The notes: generated by a model not told the origin, from the sequence alone. 64,000 nt of DNA from an uncultured Oscillospiraceae bacterium (GCA_910584395.1 CAJUAS010000002.1:1-64000); one strand, 5' to 3'. Counted from the stretch's first letter, positions 1-8,088 are shown. A program made the numbers and translations.

Positions 1-1
1 C

Positions 2-94
2 ACCACCGGCACCTGCGCCATGCATCAGCGCCAGCTGACCACCGCCATTAAGCGCGCCCGTCAGATCGCCCTGCTGCCCTACGTGACCGATTGA
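2..94 (+). CDS. rpsR: 30S ribosomal protein S18, C-terminal end (partial)
   Basis: Only the last 30 codons are in the window. The frame ends [20 protein letters not shown] followed by VTD and a stop, which is the hallmark C-terminus of bacterial S18, a small-subunit protein that binds with S6 on the 16S platform. The gene runs off the left edge, so start, RBS and upstream neighbours (usually rpsF and ssb) cannot be seen. A strong terminator follows within 10 bases, so rpsR is probably the last gene of its operon. Confidence 0.95.
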   Translation, partial: TTGTCAMHQRQLTTAIKRARQIALLPYVTD

Positions 95-102
95 TTCATA
101 CC

Positions 103-135
103 AAAAAGGCAACCGCGTAGGCGGTTGCCTTTTTT
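103..135 (+). terminator. Rho-independent terminator after rpsR
   Basis: A 14-bp perfect stem (103-116 with 121-134) closes a 4-base loop; the A-rich left arm and T-rich right arm make it usable on either strand. It separates rpsR from cdd. Confidence 0.9.
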
Positions 136-152
136 CAACGGGAGGTTTTGAT

Positions 153-557
153 ATGACAAACCAAGAACTGGTTCAAACCGCCTTTTCCATGCTGGAGCGC
201 GCCTACGTCCCCTACTCCCAGTTTCCCGTGGGCGCAGCTCTGCGGTGCAAGGACGGCTCGGTATTCACCGGCTGCAACATTGAAAATGCCGCCTACGGCT
301 CTACCATCTGTGCCGAGCGCACCGCGCTGGTAAAAGCCGTCAGCGAGGGTCACCTTGCCGACTGGGACGCCATCGCCATCGCAGGCAACAGCGCCGATTA
401 CTGCTGGCCCTGCGGGTCTTGCCGGCAAATGCTCTTTGAGTTCTGCCCCGACCTCACGGTTCTGGTGGCCCGGGCGGACGGCGACTTCGTCACTCTGCCC
501 CTCAAAAAGCTCCTCCCCTACGGCTTCGGCCCGGACTCGCTGACGCAGGAGGCATAA
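153..557 (+). CDS. cdd: Cytidine deaminase
   Basis: A 134-residue protein, the usual length for the homotetrameric bacterial enzyme that deaminates (deoxy)cytidine to (deoxy)uridine in pyrimidine salvage. The zinc site is complete: C53-A-E55, with Glu55 as proton shuttle, and P86-C-G-S-C90 supplying the other two cysteines. An AGGAGG-like RBS (GGGAGG) lies about 8 bases upstream of the ATG. It follows the rpsR terminator and converges on the VanY-like gene with a 9-base gap, so it is probably a single-gene unit. No clear promoter was seen between the terminator and the RBS. Confidence 0.95.
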   Translation: MTNQELVQTAFSMLERAYVPYSQFPVGAALRCKDGSVFTGCNIENAAYGSTICAERTALVKAVSEGHLADWDAIAIAGNSADYCWPCGSCRQMLFEFCPDLTVLVARADGDFVTLPLKKLLPYGFGPDSLTQEA

Positions 558-566
558 CGGCGCGGG

Positions 567-1367
567 TCACTTCTCCGCGAGGTATTCCTCCAGACAGACG
601 TCCAGCGCGCGGATCTGCTCCGCGTCCTCCCGGCCTACGTAGCGGTAGTGCCACGGCTCGTAGATGATGCCGGTGATGTCGCTTTTCCCGGTGGGATAGT
701 GGAGGATGAAGCCGTATTCCCAGCAATGCTCCAAAAGCCATTCCTGAACCTCGGTATCCTCTTGAGATTCGTCCAAAAGCTGATGGCTCATATCTGCAAT
801 ATCCACCGCCAGACCAAGTTCATGCTCGCTTGTGCCGGGGACGGCCACCACCTTCCCCGCCTCTTTTGTCGCGTCCGTTTCCGAATACCCCTGCTCCATC
901 AGGCGGTCAACTTTATTCTGAAACAGTTCCTCCTGCTCCTCATGCGTCCGATATGCGGAGCAGATCACCGGGTTCAGCCCCGCCCCCCGGCAGGCATCTA
1001 TCATGGCTTGAAGGTCGGGATAGCACCGCTCATCCACCCGAAGGCCATTGCTCAGGGTCACCGTTTGGATGGCGTGATCCTCCGGCACGGGCTTTTGGAA
1101 ATTGACCAGCTGCAGCTTCCAGCCGTCTGTTGTGATGGGTCTCCACGCCGGGGACGACTCAGGCGCGCTGGGTGACGGCCCGACCGGCGACGGGTGACTG
1201 GAAACGGGCGGCGGGGCGTTTTTTTGCCCCCGCCAAAGCATCATTCCAACAAGGAAAACCGCCAAACAGGCTGCAATGATCCAAAAAAGTATCCGCCGGC
1301 GTTTCCTTCTTCTGCGCCTGTATCTGCGCTGGCGGATGCGCTCCTGCGCTTCTATTCTGCTTTGCAC
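567..1367 (-). CDS. VanY-family D-alanyl-D-alanine carboxypeptidase (peptidase M15B)
   Basis: A 266-residue membrane-anchored zinc peptidase that should trim the terminal D-Ala from peptidoglycan stems. A very basic N-terminus (Arg/Lys-rich to about residue 25) precedes one membrane segment at about 26-44 and a Pro/Ser-rich linker at 50-75. The M15B domain carries SAYRT at 137-141, the SxHxxGxAxD zinc motif at 180-189 (H182, D189) and the third ligand in EPWHYRYVG (H240). The active domain would face the outside. Nothing nearby suggests vancomycin resistance (no vanR/S/H/A/X), so a housekeeping cell-wall role is more likely. Confidence 0.9.
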   Translation of the reverse strand: MQSRIEAQERIRQRRYRRRRRKRRRILFWIIAACLAVFLVGMMLWRGQKNAPPPVSSHPSPVGPSPSAPESSPAWRPITTDGWKLQLVNFQKPVPEDHAIQTVTLSNGLRVDERCYPDLQAMIDACRGAGLNPVICSAYRTHEEQEELFQNKVDRLMEQGYSETDATKEAGKVVAVPGTSEHELGLAVDIADMSHQLLDESQEDTEVQEWLLEHCWEYGFILHYPTGKSDITGIIYEPWHYRYVGREDAEQIRALDVCLEEYLAEK

Positions 1368-1399
1368 CCTGCACCCGCCCTTTCTCTATATGATATCTC

Positions 1400-1428
1400 A
1401 TTATAAAGCAAGCTGCGCCGCATTTCAA
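1400..1428 (-). promoter_or_regulatory. Sigma-A-type promoter of the VanY-like gene
   Basis: Reading the minus strand: TTGAAA (1428-1423), a 17-base spacer, TATAAT (1405-1400), about 30 bases upstream of the start codon. Confidence 0.7.
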
Positions 1429-1450
1429 CACAAAGCGACTCCCCCTACGG

Positions 1451-1487
1451 AAAACAGCCCCGCCAACCTTTTGGCAGGGCTGTTTTT
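1451..1487 (-). terminator. Terminator of the DUF4173 gene cluster
   Basis: A 14-bp stem with a short loop. It has a C-A mismatch when read on the plus strand but a G-U pair on the minus strand, so it serves the minus-strand cluster that ends at 1498. Confidence 0.8.
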
Positions 1488-1497
1488 GGGTTTGTTT

Positions 1498-3063
1498 TTA
1501 CGGCCTCGCGGCCAGATAGGATGACAGATTCCAGCTCCGCCAGTCCCGGCAATCCTCCGCCGCCTGCGCCCGTTTCAACGCAATAAATTCGTCCGGCGGC
1601 ACGCCAATGTCGGAAAAATATCCCTCCAGCTCCCCCAGCACATCGTAGGAAAGGTCGGCCAGATACTCCGCATCTACGGTGACCCGTGTCTCGATATCCT
1701 TCTGCCAGCAGTGGTACGAGACGTTGACATTGTACCACGCGGAGAGGTAGGCCGGGTTGATGGCGTTCAGGGCCAGCCACAAAGCAAAGCTCCCGCCGAA
1801 CAGCACCCGGAAGAAGCGGAACTTGGGCCGCCACACCTTGCACAACGCGGACACCAGAAAAACGGCCGCCACCAGCATCCCCCAGTAGGTGAGCACCCGC
1901 TTGAAGGTGAGTCCGAAGGTGGTGACGTAGAGGGTCATGCGCCACGCGGCGGATACCAGCAGCACGAAGCTCTCCAAGATCAGCACCGTTCCGCCACACT
2001 GGACGGTCCGCCACCCCTTCCCCTCCCGGCGGGAAAGCTGCACCGCCAGCAGAAGAACGGACAGGTTGAGAAACACCACGCCCACCAGTTGGAAGAAGCC
2101 GCTGCGGGCATAGTCGGCGTAGCTGATGCCCGCCCGGGCCAGATATTCCGGCCCACCGAACAGGGCCATGGACTGCACCGCCAGAAAGAGCAGGTAAAGC
2201 CCATCCAACACCGTCAGCACCATGATCCAAAGGATCGGCTCAGCGGTCAGGCTCTTGCCCGCGATCTTCGGAAGAGGCGCGGTCTCCGGATGGCGCAGCG
2301 CATAGAGCAAGCTCATCAAAAACGGGATCGCCACCGCGCCCAGCACCAGCCAGCACAGCCAACGGCCCGCCGTTCTCAGCAGCCATGTCAGCCATTGGGT
2401 CGTCCACCGGGCCAATATCTGGTCAAACAAAGCGTCCGCCGACGCCAGCAGAGGGACGACCACCACCGCCAAGCAAGCCGCCATCAGAAGGCCCGCCAGC
2501 ACCCACAGGATTTTCTTGCATTTGCGGTGTTTCAGCGACCGGGCCAGATCAAGATTGATCCCCGTATCCAAAAACAAGGCCTGAAACCCGCCTGCCCACC
2601 GCTGGGCGACCATTCGGGGGTCAAACCAAGGGTGCTTCTCCCCCTCAATCCATTCGTAGAGCTGAATGGGAGTGAGAAGGATCAAAAAGAACCCATTCCA
2701 CATCCGAAACCATTCGCTGCGGGAGGTAAGGGCAAAGGTGAGGGCGAGCAGCAGATTGCCTGCCAGCAGCCACCGCCCGCTTGCCGTTTGGGGCGCGCCG
2801 AGGTAGACCCACACCAGCGCGTAAAACGCCGCTGCCAGCACAGTGACCCCCAGTCCCAGCGGGATATCGTAACGCACCGCGTCCATGGGAAAGCTCAGCA
2901 CATCCCACCTCAGCGCGCCCCACAGCCATCCCAGCAGCCATGCCAGCCGGTCACGGCTGTCCACGGTCAAGGGCTTGCGCTTGACCTCCGCTGGCGCGCA
3001 AGGGGGTGCGGAGGGCTTGGGCGCGTCCTCTGGCCCGGGCATCAGGATCTCGATCTTTTCCAT
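1498..3063 (-). CDS. DUF4173/DUF4153-type polytopic membrane protein
   Basis: A 521-residue integral membrane protein of unknown function. After a Pro-rich cytoplasmic N-terminus of about 45 residues there are roughly 10 hydrophobic segments in paired hairpins. The region with RMTLYVTTFGLTFKRVLTYW resembles the conserved core of the DUF4173 family. A soluble tail of about 90 residues follows the last membrane segment. The start codon abuts the stop of the upstream HTH gene, so the two are translated together. The neighbours (HTH, DUF2975) suggest a regulated membrane module. I do not assign a biochemical function. Confidence 0.75.
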   Translation of the reverse strand: MEKIEILMPGPEDAPKPSAPPCAPAEVKRKPLTVDSRDRLAWLLGWLWGALRWDVLSFPMDAVRYDIPLGLGVTVLAAAFYALVWVYLGAPQTASGRWLLAGNLLLALTFALTSRSEWFRMWNGFFLILLTPIQLYEWIEGEKHPWFDPRMVAQRWAGGFQALFLDTGINLDLARSLKHRKCKKILWVLAGLLMAACLAVVVVPLLASADALFDQILARWTTQWLTWLLRTAGRWLCWLVLGAVAIPFLMSLLYALRHPETAPLPKIAGKSLTAEPILWIMVLTVLDGLYLLFLAVQSMALFGGPEYLARAGISYADYARSGFFQLVGVVFLNLSVLLLAVQLSRREGKGWRTVQCGGTVLILESFVLLVSAAWRMTLYVTTFGLTFKRVLTYWGMLVAAVFLVSALCKVWRPKFRFFRVLFGGSFALWLALNAINPAYLSAWYNVNVSYHCWQKDIETRVTVDAEYLADLSYDVLGELEGYFSDIGVPPDEFIALKRAQAAEDCRDWRSWNLSSYLAARP

Positions 3064-3276
3064 TTACCTCTCCTCCTCCCGGTACTCCAAAATGTCTCCC
3101 GGCTGGCAGTCCAGCGCTTTGCAGATAGCCTCCAGCGTGGAAAAGCGGATGGCCTTGGCGTGGTTGTTTTTCAAAATGGACAGGTTGGCCGGGGTTAGGC
3201 CGATCTTCGCCGCCAAGTCCCCCGCGCTCACCTTCCGTTTAGCCATCATCACGTCCAGATTTACACAAATTCCCAT
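3064..3276 (-). CDS. Small XRE/Cro-type HTH regulator (YozG-like)
   Basis: A 70-residue protein that is almost entirely one helix-turn-helix. An N-terminal NLDVMMAKRK leads into the recognition region around LTPANLSILKN, and the C-terminus FSTLEAICKALDCQPGDILE is characteristic of the YozG-like XRE group. The RBS GGAGG sits 5 bases before the ATG. In Firmicutes this small regulator is typically encoded next to a DUF2975 membrane protein, as here (9-base gap). It presumably regulates its own operon; the operator was not identified. Confidence 0.85.
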   Translation of the reverse strand: MGICVNLDVMMAKRKVSAGDLAAKIGLTPANLSILKNNHAKAIRFSTLEAICKALDCQPGDILEYREEER

Positions 3277-3285
3277 AGCTGCCTC

Positions 3286-3852
3286 CTATATGGTCAGGTC
3301 GTTTTCCGACTTCAGCTCATAAGCCTGCCGGAACAATGCGGACATGACCATGCACAGCAGCCCGCCCATGAAAAACAGGGGCACGAACAACGCATTGTAG
3401 GAGCAAAGGGAGGCCAGAGACCGGTAATACCAGATGCGCCACACCACCCGCACCAGCGCGGCGGCGGAGATGAGGAAGCAGCACACCGCCGCGGTTTTCA
3501 GACTCTTGCCGTTGGCCGCCTGAAAGGGTTCCCCCGTCACGATGGTCCCCAGCACCCGCCGGGCCTGCCACAAGATCACCGCCGTACAGATGCCGCAGCT
3601 CACTAAAAACAGGCACAGCACCGCGAACGCAGGGTTGCTCCCCCACTGTCCAAGCTCTCCCCAAAGGCGGAAGCACCAACCCAACGAGCCAAGGGCGTCT
3701 CCCAGCAGCGCTTGGGCATGAGTTGCTACCGTCCCCTTCCCCAAGGCCACCAGCCCCGGTACGAGGGGCAGCACCAAGAGGTTGCACACGAAGGTGACCG
3801 TGACCAGCACCTTCAGCACCCCCGCCAGCTTTTGCACCGATGTTTTTTCCAT
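3286..3852 (-). CDS. DUF2975 family membrane protein
   Basis: A 188-residue protein with four hydrophobic segments in two pairs, the layout of DUF2975 proteins. I chose the ATG at 3852 because an AGGAGGG RBS lies just upstream. The open frame continues further up only by running through the leader and tRNA-Leu, which cannot be coding. It is the first gene of the operon DUF2975-HTH-DUF4173. Function unknown; the constant pairing with a YozG-like HTH suggests a membrane partner or signal input for that regulator (inference). Confidence 0.8.
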   Translation of the reverse strand: MEKTSVQKLAGVLKVLVTVTFVCNLLVLPLVPGLVALGKGTVATHAQALLGDALGSLGWCFRLWGELGQWGSNPAFAVLCLFLVSCGICTAVILWQARRVLGTIVTGEPFQAANGKSLKTAAVCCFLISAAALVRVVWRIWYYRSLASLCSYNALFVPLFFMGGLLCMVMSALFRQAYELKSENDLTI

Positions 3853-3877
3853 TGTTTTCCCTCCTTTGTGTGAGGCC

Positions 3878-3906
3878 AGCATACCACTTCCCTTTTCGTT
3901 TGTCAA
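3878..3906 (-). promoter_or_regulatory. Promoter of the DUF2975-HTH-DUF4173 operon
   Basis: Minus strand: consensus TTGACA (3906-3901), 17-base spacer, TATGCT (3883-3878), 25 bases before the start codon. Confidence 0.75.
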
Positions 3907-3960
3907 TCTATTTTTATTGTTTTTCGATAATTTATTTTTGTGAGACAATAAAGTTGTGCA

Positions 3961-4000
3961 AAAGAGAGACAGGGCAAGCGGTGTTCCGCTTGCCCTGTCT
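3961..4000 (-). terminator. Terminator of tRNA-Leu
   Basis: A perfect 15-bp stem (3967-3981 with 3986-4000) and 4-base loop directly 3' of the tRNA on the minus strand, followed by CTCTTTT. Confidence 0.85.
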
Positions 4001-4002
4001 GG

Positions 4003-4084
4003 TGCGGGTATGGGGACTCGAACCCCAACGGATCGCTCCACGAGAACCTAAATCTCGCATGTCTACCAATTCCATCATACCCGC
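4003..4084 (-). tRNA. tRNA-Leu (anticodon UAG)
   Basis: The minus strand gives a complete class II cloverleaf with 7-bp acceptor stem GCGGGTA/TACCCGC, an anticodon stem CGAGA/TCTCG around loop TTTAGGT (anticodon TAG), a short variable arm and the T-arm GGGGTTCGAGTCCCC. It reads CUA and probably other CUN codons. CCA is not encoded. It has its own promoter and terminator. Confidence 0.95.
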
Positions 4085-4094
4085 ATACCTGATT

Positions 4095-4123
4095 ATTTTA
4101 TCATTCCCCCTTGCAAAAGTCAA
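4095..4123 (-). promoter_or_regulatory. Promoter of tRNA-Leu
   Basis: Minus strand: TTGACT (4123-4118), 17-base spacer, TAAAAT (4100-4095), about 10 bases before the mature tRNA 5' end. It is interleaved with the promoter of the divergent kinase gene. Confidence 0.7.
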
Positions 4124-4139
4124 CGCGAGCGGTCATAAT
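4111..4139 (+). promoter_or_regulatory. Promoter of the pyridoxamine kinase gene
   Basis: TTGCAA (4111-4116), 17-base spacer, CATAAT (4134-4139), 25 bases upstream of the start codon. Its -35 is one base from the -35 of the divergent tRNA-Leu promoter. Confidence 0.65.
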
Positions 4140-4164
4140 AGTCTCCAGCAAAGGAGGCCTTTCC

Positions 4165-5004
4165 ATGAAGCAGATCATTGCCGTTCACGATTTGTCCGGG
4201 TTTGGAAAATGCTCGCTGGGCGTTGTCATCCCCACCCTTGCCGCCATGGGAGTGCGGGCCTGCCCCCTGCCCACCGCTTACTTATCCGCCCACACCGCCT
4301 TTCCGCCCTGTGAGCATTCCGTCTTTCTCGATCTCACCGCCCAGATGGAGGCCACGCTGGCCCACTGGGGAGAGCTGCACGCCCGGTTTGACGGGTTTTA
4401 CAGCGGGTTTCTGGGCGCGCCGGAGCAAATGGAGATCTTGGAGGGGTGCTTGTCCGCCCGGCGGAGAGACGGCTTCCTTGCCATGGTAGACCCGGTGATG
4501 GGAGACGGCGGAAAGCCCTACCGCACCTACACGCCCCAGCTCTGCCGCAAGATGGCCGAGCTGGCCGCTCACGCCGACGTCATCACCCCCAACCTGACCG
4601 AAGCGGCCATTTTGCTCCAAGAGGACTACGACCCCGCCCCCACCCGGGAAAAGGCCGGGGATTGGCTGCGGCGGCTCAGTCTGGGGAGACGCAGAAGCGT
4701 CATCATCACCGGCCTTTCTCTCACCCCCGACGCCCTTGGCGCGGGGTGCTTCGACCGGGAGACGGGCGAGGTGGATTTTGCCCAAGCGCCTTTGGCCCAC
4801 GGGACGTTTTCCGGCACAGGCGACCTCTTCGCCTCGGTGGCCTTTGGCAAGCTGCTGGACGGCGCGTCCCTGTCCGCCGCCGCCCAAGCCGCCGTGGAGT
4901 TTGTCTCTCTGGCTGCCCGCGCCACGCTGGAGCGGGGCGGCGACCCGGTGGAGGGCGCGGACTTTGAGCCGCTGTTACCCCTCCTTGCTCCCCAGAAGGT
5001 CTGA
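4165..5004 (+). CDS. Pyridoxamine/pyridoxal kinase (PfkB superfamily, PdxY/PdxK-like)
   Basis: A 279-residue ribokinase-fold kinase that should phosphorylate pyridoxal or pyridoxamine in vitamin B6 salvage. The N-terminus VHDLSGFGKCSLG is typical of the pyridoxamine kinase group; the anion-hole/catalytic motif GTGD is at 217-220, and VDPVMGD at 108-114 is the other family signature. The ATG at 4165 was chosen because AAAGGAGG sits 7-8 bases upstream; the frame is open further up only through the promoter. The last 30 bases overlap the convergent spoVB-like gene. Confidence 0.9.
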   Translation: MKQIIAVHDLSGFGKCSLGVVIPTLAAMGVRACPLPTAYLSAHTAFPPCEHSVFLDLTAQMEATLAHWGELHARFDGFYSGFLGAPEQMEILEGCLSARRRDGFLAMVDPVMGDGGKPYRTYTPQLCRKMAELAAHADVITPNLTEAAILLQEDYDPAPTREKAGDWLRRLSLGRRRSVIITGLSLTPDALGAGCFDRETGEVDFAQAPLAHGTFSGTGDLFASVAFGKLLDGASLSAAAQAAVEFVSLAARATLERGGDPVEGADFEPLLPLLAPQKV

Positions 5005-6522
5005 TCTTCGGATGCCCTGCGCTTGGAGGGCCACCAGATAGAGTACCGCCCCAAAAACGGCGGTGATCAGGCAGCTTGCGGCGGCGTGCAGCCCCGCATC
5101 CAGCAGGTGGCCGAACAGCAGCCGGCAGCACAGGGCCATCAGCACTGCGCCCAGCCCCGGCGCGACCGCCCAAGAGAAGGTCTGCCCCTTCAGGTCGATG
5201 GCCTTACGCACCGACCGCCAGTTGAGCCATGCCCCCAGCAAAGAGCTGACCCACAGTCCGGTCACATAGCCCTTTAAGCCGATGTTGGGGTCTCCCACCA
5301 GAAAATAAGTAAACGCCAGTTGTACGCCGTCGCTGAGGAGCATATTTCCTGCGGCGGCGCTCTGCTTTCCAAGGCCGTTGAGAGCGCTGCCCAGCACCGC
5401 CTGATAGCCCGTGAATATGACCCCCACGGCCAGAGGCAGGATCATCTCCCCCGCCCGCGCATCCTTGAATAAAAGCTGTCCCAACGCCGGCCCGATGACC
5501 ACCAGCAAAGCCATGCAGGGCAGCAGCACGCAGGAGGTCGCTGCCATCACCCGGCTGAGCTGCTCCCGGGCCTCCTTGCGCTTGTTCACCGCCACCGCCT
5601 GCGCCAACTTGGGCACCAGCACCAGCCCCAGCGCGCCGATGAAGGCCGTGGGCATCAGGAGCATGGGGATGGTCATGCCGTTGATGACGCCGAAATCGCT
5701 CATAGCCTCCCCCGCCGTCTTGCCCCCCTTTACCAGAAGCTGGGGGATCAAAATGGCGTTGGCCGAGCCCATGAGATTGCCCAAAAGCGCCGTGCTTCCC
5801 ACGGGCAGGGCGATACGCCCGATCTCCCGCCACAGCCCTGCCGGGCGGGGGTAGCAGGGGGCGCACGACCCGATGCAACGGCGAAAGAGCAGGGTCAGCG
5901 TGGCGGCGGAGAACACCTCGCACACCACCATTCCCACGACAATGACCCCCACTGTCCCCTCGCCCCCCATGGGCAGGCAGAGAATCAGAAGGCCCAGCAC
6001 CGCCACGGCGCGGATGACCTGCTCCGCCATTTCGGAAAAGGCCGGGGGACGCACCATTCCCACCCCGAAGAAGCAGTGTTTTTGGATGTTTTCAATGCCG
6101 GTGAGCAGGATGCAGGGCAGGAGCAAAACAAGCCCCGTGCGGGTGCGGGCGTCGCCCAGAATATACACGGAGATCGGGTCGGAAAAGGCCGCCGTCAGCA
6201 CGGCCAGCGGCGCCAGCAGGCACACCAGACAGATGAGGCAGCTCCGCCGCACCTGACAGATCCCCATTTTGTCGCCCTTGGCCTGACAGCGGGCGGAGAG
6301 GGCGGAAGCCGCCACCGTCAGCCCCACGGTGGTAATGGAGGACAGCACGGAATAGACCGGCATGATGAGCTGGTAAAGGCCCATCATCTCCGGCCCGATC
6401 AGCCGCGCCAGCACGATCCGGTAGAAAAAGCCGACGATCTGTCCAAACAGGCCGCTGAAGGTCAACAGCATCGTGCCATACATCATCGTCCCCGAACGTC
6501 TGCCCACAGGCTTCACCCCCAT
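4975..6522 (-). CDS. spoVB: Stage V sporulation protein B / MOP-superfamily lipid flippase
   Basis: A 515-residue polytopic protein with about 14 membrane segments, the size and layout of SpoVB/MurJ-like members of the multidrug/oligosaccharidyl-lipid/polysaccharide exporter superfamily. The N-terminal stretch LARLIGPEMMGLYQLIMPVY is strongly SpoVB-like. SpoVB is needed for spore cortex formation and is thought to move a lipid-linked precursor across the membrane. The start codon lies inside a 15-bp palindrome that also covers the RBS, so initiation may be structure-controlled. A related polysaccharide flippase is the alternative reading. Confidence 0.85.
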   Translation of the reverse strand: MGVKPVGRRSGTMMYGTMLLTFSGLFGQIVGFFYRIVLARLIGPEMMGLYQLIMPVYSVLSSITTVGLTVAASALSARCQAKGDKMGICQVRRSCLICLVCLLAPLAVLTAAFSDPISVYILGDARTRTGLVLLLPCILLTGIENIQKHCFFGVGMVRPPAFSEMAEQVIRAVAVLGLLILCLPMGGEGTVGVIVVGMVVCEVFSAATLTLLFRRCIGSCAPCYPRPAGLWREIGRIALPVGSTALLGNLMGSANAILIPQLLVKGGKTAGEAMSDFGVINGMTIPMLLMPTAFIGALGLVLVPKLAQAVAVNKRKEAREQLSRVMAATSCVLLPCMALLVVIGPALGQLLFKDARAGEMILPLAVGVIFTGYQAVLGSALNGLGKQSAAAGNMLLSDGVQLAFTYFLVGDPNIGLKGYVTGLWVSSLLGAWLNWRSVRKAIDLKGQTFSWAVAPGLGAVLMALCCRLLFGHLLDAGLHAAASCLITAVFGAVLYLVALQAQGIRRSDLLGSKEG

Positions 6523-6535
6523 AGGGTCACCCTAT
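6521..6535 (-). repeat. Perfect palindrome over the spoVB start and RBS
   Basis: ATAGGGT-C-ACCCTAT (6521-6535) is a perfect 7-1-7 inverted repeat. The spoVB start codon (6522-6520) is inside one arm and the AGGGTGA Shine-Dalgarno spans the other arm. It could be a protein operator or an mRNA hairpin. Confidence 0.6.
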
Positions 6536-6583
6536 GCGCCGGACACGGCATCAAGAACCATAGAAACGCCGTCTATTTTCCCC

Positions 6584-6612
6584 TTGTACTTTTGCGGCAA
6601 ATACGCTATAAT
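6584..6612 (+). promoter_or_regulatory. Promoter of the DUF4364 gene
   Basis: TTGTAC (6584-6589), 17-base spacer, TATAAT (6607-6612), 38 bases upstream of the GTG start. Confidence 0.8.
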
Positions 6613-6650
6613 GTCCTAAAACTTCACCCCGTCAGAAAGGAGGGCTGCCT

Positions 6651-7190
6651 GTGGCCCGTCCCGGTTTTATCCACGACCCGCTGGATATCAAGCTGCTGGT
6701 CTTATATGTCATGTCCCGCGTCGCCGCCCCGGTGGACTTCGCGGCCCTCACCGCTCTGGCCCTTCAGGATGACGGCATGGACTACTTTCTCTTCGCGCAG
6801 GCGGTGGAGGAGCTGGTGGCCAGCGGCCACCTCATGCTGGGGGACGACGGCCTTTACTCCATCACCGAAAAGGGCCGCGCCAACAGCGCCGTGATGGAGA
6901 ACTCCCTTCCCTCGGTGGTGCGCGGGCGGTGCAACCGCGCCTTGGCCAGCCACAACAATGCCCTGCGCCGCGCCGAGCAGGTCACCGCGCAGGTGGATAC
7001 CATGGAGGAGGGCCGTTGTCAGCTCACGCTGGGGCTTTCCGACGACGCCGGGGAGCTGTTCCGCTTAACGCTGGCCATGCCTGACCGGGCGCAGGCCCAG
7101 TCGGTGGCGGACAGCTTCCAAGCCGCCCCCGACAAGCTGTTTCACGCCTTGGTGGCGGTTTTGCTGGACAACGGAAAGGAGGAAACATGA
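6651..7190 (+). CDS. DUF4364 family protein (winged-helix-like N-terminus)
   Basis: A 179-residue protein that I recognise as DUF4364, a clostridial family without known function. Residues 1-75 have the spacing of a winged helix: a helical start (DPLDIKLLVLYVMS) and a turn-strand ending GLYSITEKGR, as in PadR/MarR-type DNA-binding domains. The rest is a mixed alpha/beta region. The start is GTG, chosen for the AAAGGAGGG RBS 7 bases upstream. The stop overlaps the ATG of the next gene by 4 bases, so the two are coupled. A transcription factor role is possible but not shown. Confidence 0.75.
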   Translation: MARPGFIHDPLDIKLLVLYVMSRVAAPVDFAALTALALQDDGMDYFLFAQAVEELVASGHLMLGDDGLYSITEKGRANSAVMENSLPSVVRGRCNRALASHNNALRRAEQVTAQVDTMEEGRCQLTLGLSDDAGELFRLTLAMPDRAQAQSVADSFQAAPDKLFHALVAVLLDNGKEET

Positions 7191-8086
7191 TGCCGGAGAT
7201 CATGGTGCTGGGCTACCCTCTGTCCATGCTGTTTCTCTACTTCTGCTTCTACGCCTGCGCCGGATGGTGCATGGAGACAGTCTACTGCTCTATTCTGGAA
7301 AAGCGGTTTGTTCCCCGGGGCTTCCTCCACGGCCCGCTGTGCCCCATCTACGGCGTGGGGGTATTGCTGATGATCCTGTTTTTCTCCCCGCTGAAACACA
7401 ATCTGGTCATCTTTTATCTGGTCTCCACGGTGGTCATGTCCGCTTGGGAGTATTTCGTGGGCTGGTTTTTGGAGGTCACCACCCACATGAAGTACTGGGA
7501 TTACAGTATGTACCGCTTTAACCTCAAAGGCCGCATCTGCCTTTGGGTGTGTCTGGTCTGGGGTCTGTTGTCCTATGTGTGCATCTTCTGGATCCATCCG
7601 CCCGTGGCGGCGCTGTTCGCCCAGATCCCCCTTCTTGTCCGTCAGATCGCTGCCATTGTGCTGGCCTTGGCGGTGCTGGCCGACGCCGTTTTCACCATCC
7701 GCGAGCTGGCTCTGATGACCAAGGTTCTGGATACGCTGCAAAGCCTCAGCGGCGAGCTGCAGCTTCAGGTCTCTCTGGGTAAAATGGAGCTATCTGACCG
7801 TATTGGGCAGGCCAAAGGACTGGTCACCGACAAACTTCAGGATGCCAAGGAGGCTATGGCCACTCTCCTGCCCGAATCGGTCACGGACGCCGGAAGCAAG
7901 CTCAAGTCCCGCTATAATGATCTGGTAGCCTCCGCCGAGCGGTACTCCCGCCGTCTCCGCAACGTCTACCATCCTAACTCCCCCCGTCTGGACGAGCATA
8001 TCCGCCGGGACATCAGCGAGCAGGCCGACAAGCTGGCTCAGGCCCGCAGGGACGCCCGCGCCGCCAAACGCGCAAAGCGGAATTGA
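7187..8086 (+). CDS. PF06541-type membrane protein (putative ABC transporter permease, CmpB-like)
   Basis: A 299-residue protein. The N-terminal 190 residues hold about five membrane segments with the family pattern WCMETVYC, FVPRGFLHGPLCPIYGVG and AWEYFVGWFLE, followed by YWDYS and a conserved N and G; these identify the PF06541 family. The last 110 residues are soluble, helical and strongly basic (many Arg/Lys, ending ARRDARAAKRAKRN). The family name says ABC transporter, but no ATPase or partner is encoded nearby and transport is unproven. It is translationally coupled to the DUF4364 gene and ends 2 bases before the convergent TrmB-GNAT gene. Confidence 0.75.
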   Translation: MMPEIMVLGYPLSMLFLYFCFYACAGWCMETVYCSILEKRFVPRGFLHGPLCPIYGVGVLLMILFFSPLKHNLVIFYLVSTVVMSAWEYFVGWFLEVTTHMKYWDYSMYRFNLKGRICLWVCLVWGLLSYVCIFWIHPPVAALFAQIPLLVRQIAAIVLALAVLADAVFTIRELALMTKVLDTLQSLSGELQLQVSLGKMELSDRIGQAKGLVTDKLQDAKEAMATLLPESVTDAGSKLKSRYNDLVASAERYSRRLRNVYHPNSPRLDEHIRRDISEQADKLAQARRDARAAKRAKRN

Positions 8087-8088
8087 CT

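Noticed and set aside
567..1367. VanY as part of a vancomycin-resistance cluster
   Set aside because: No vanR, vanS, vanH, D-Ala-D-Lac ligase or vanX nearby; neighbours are housekeeping genes.
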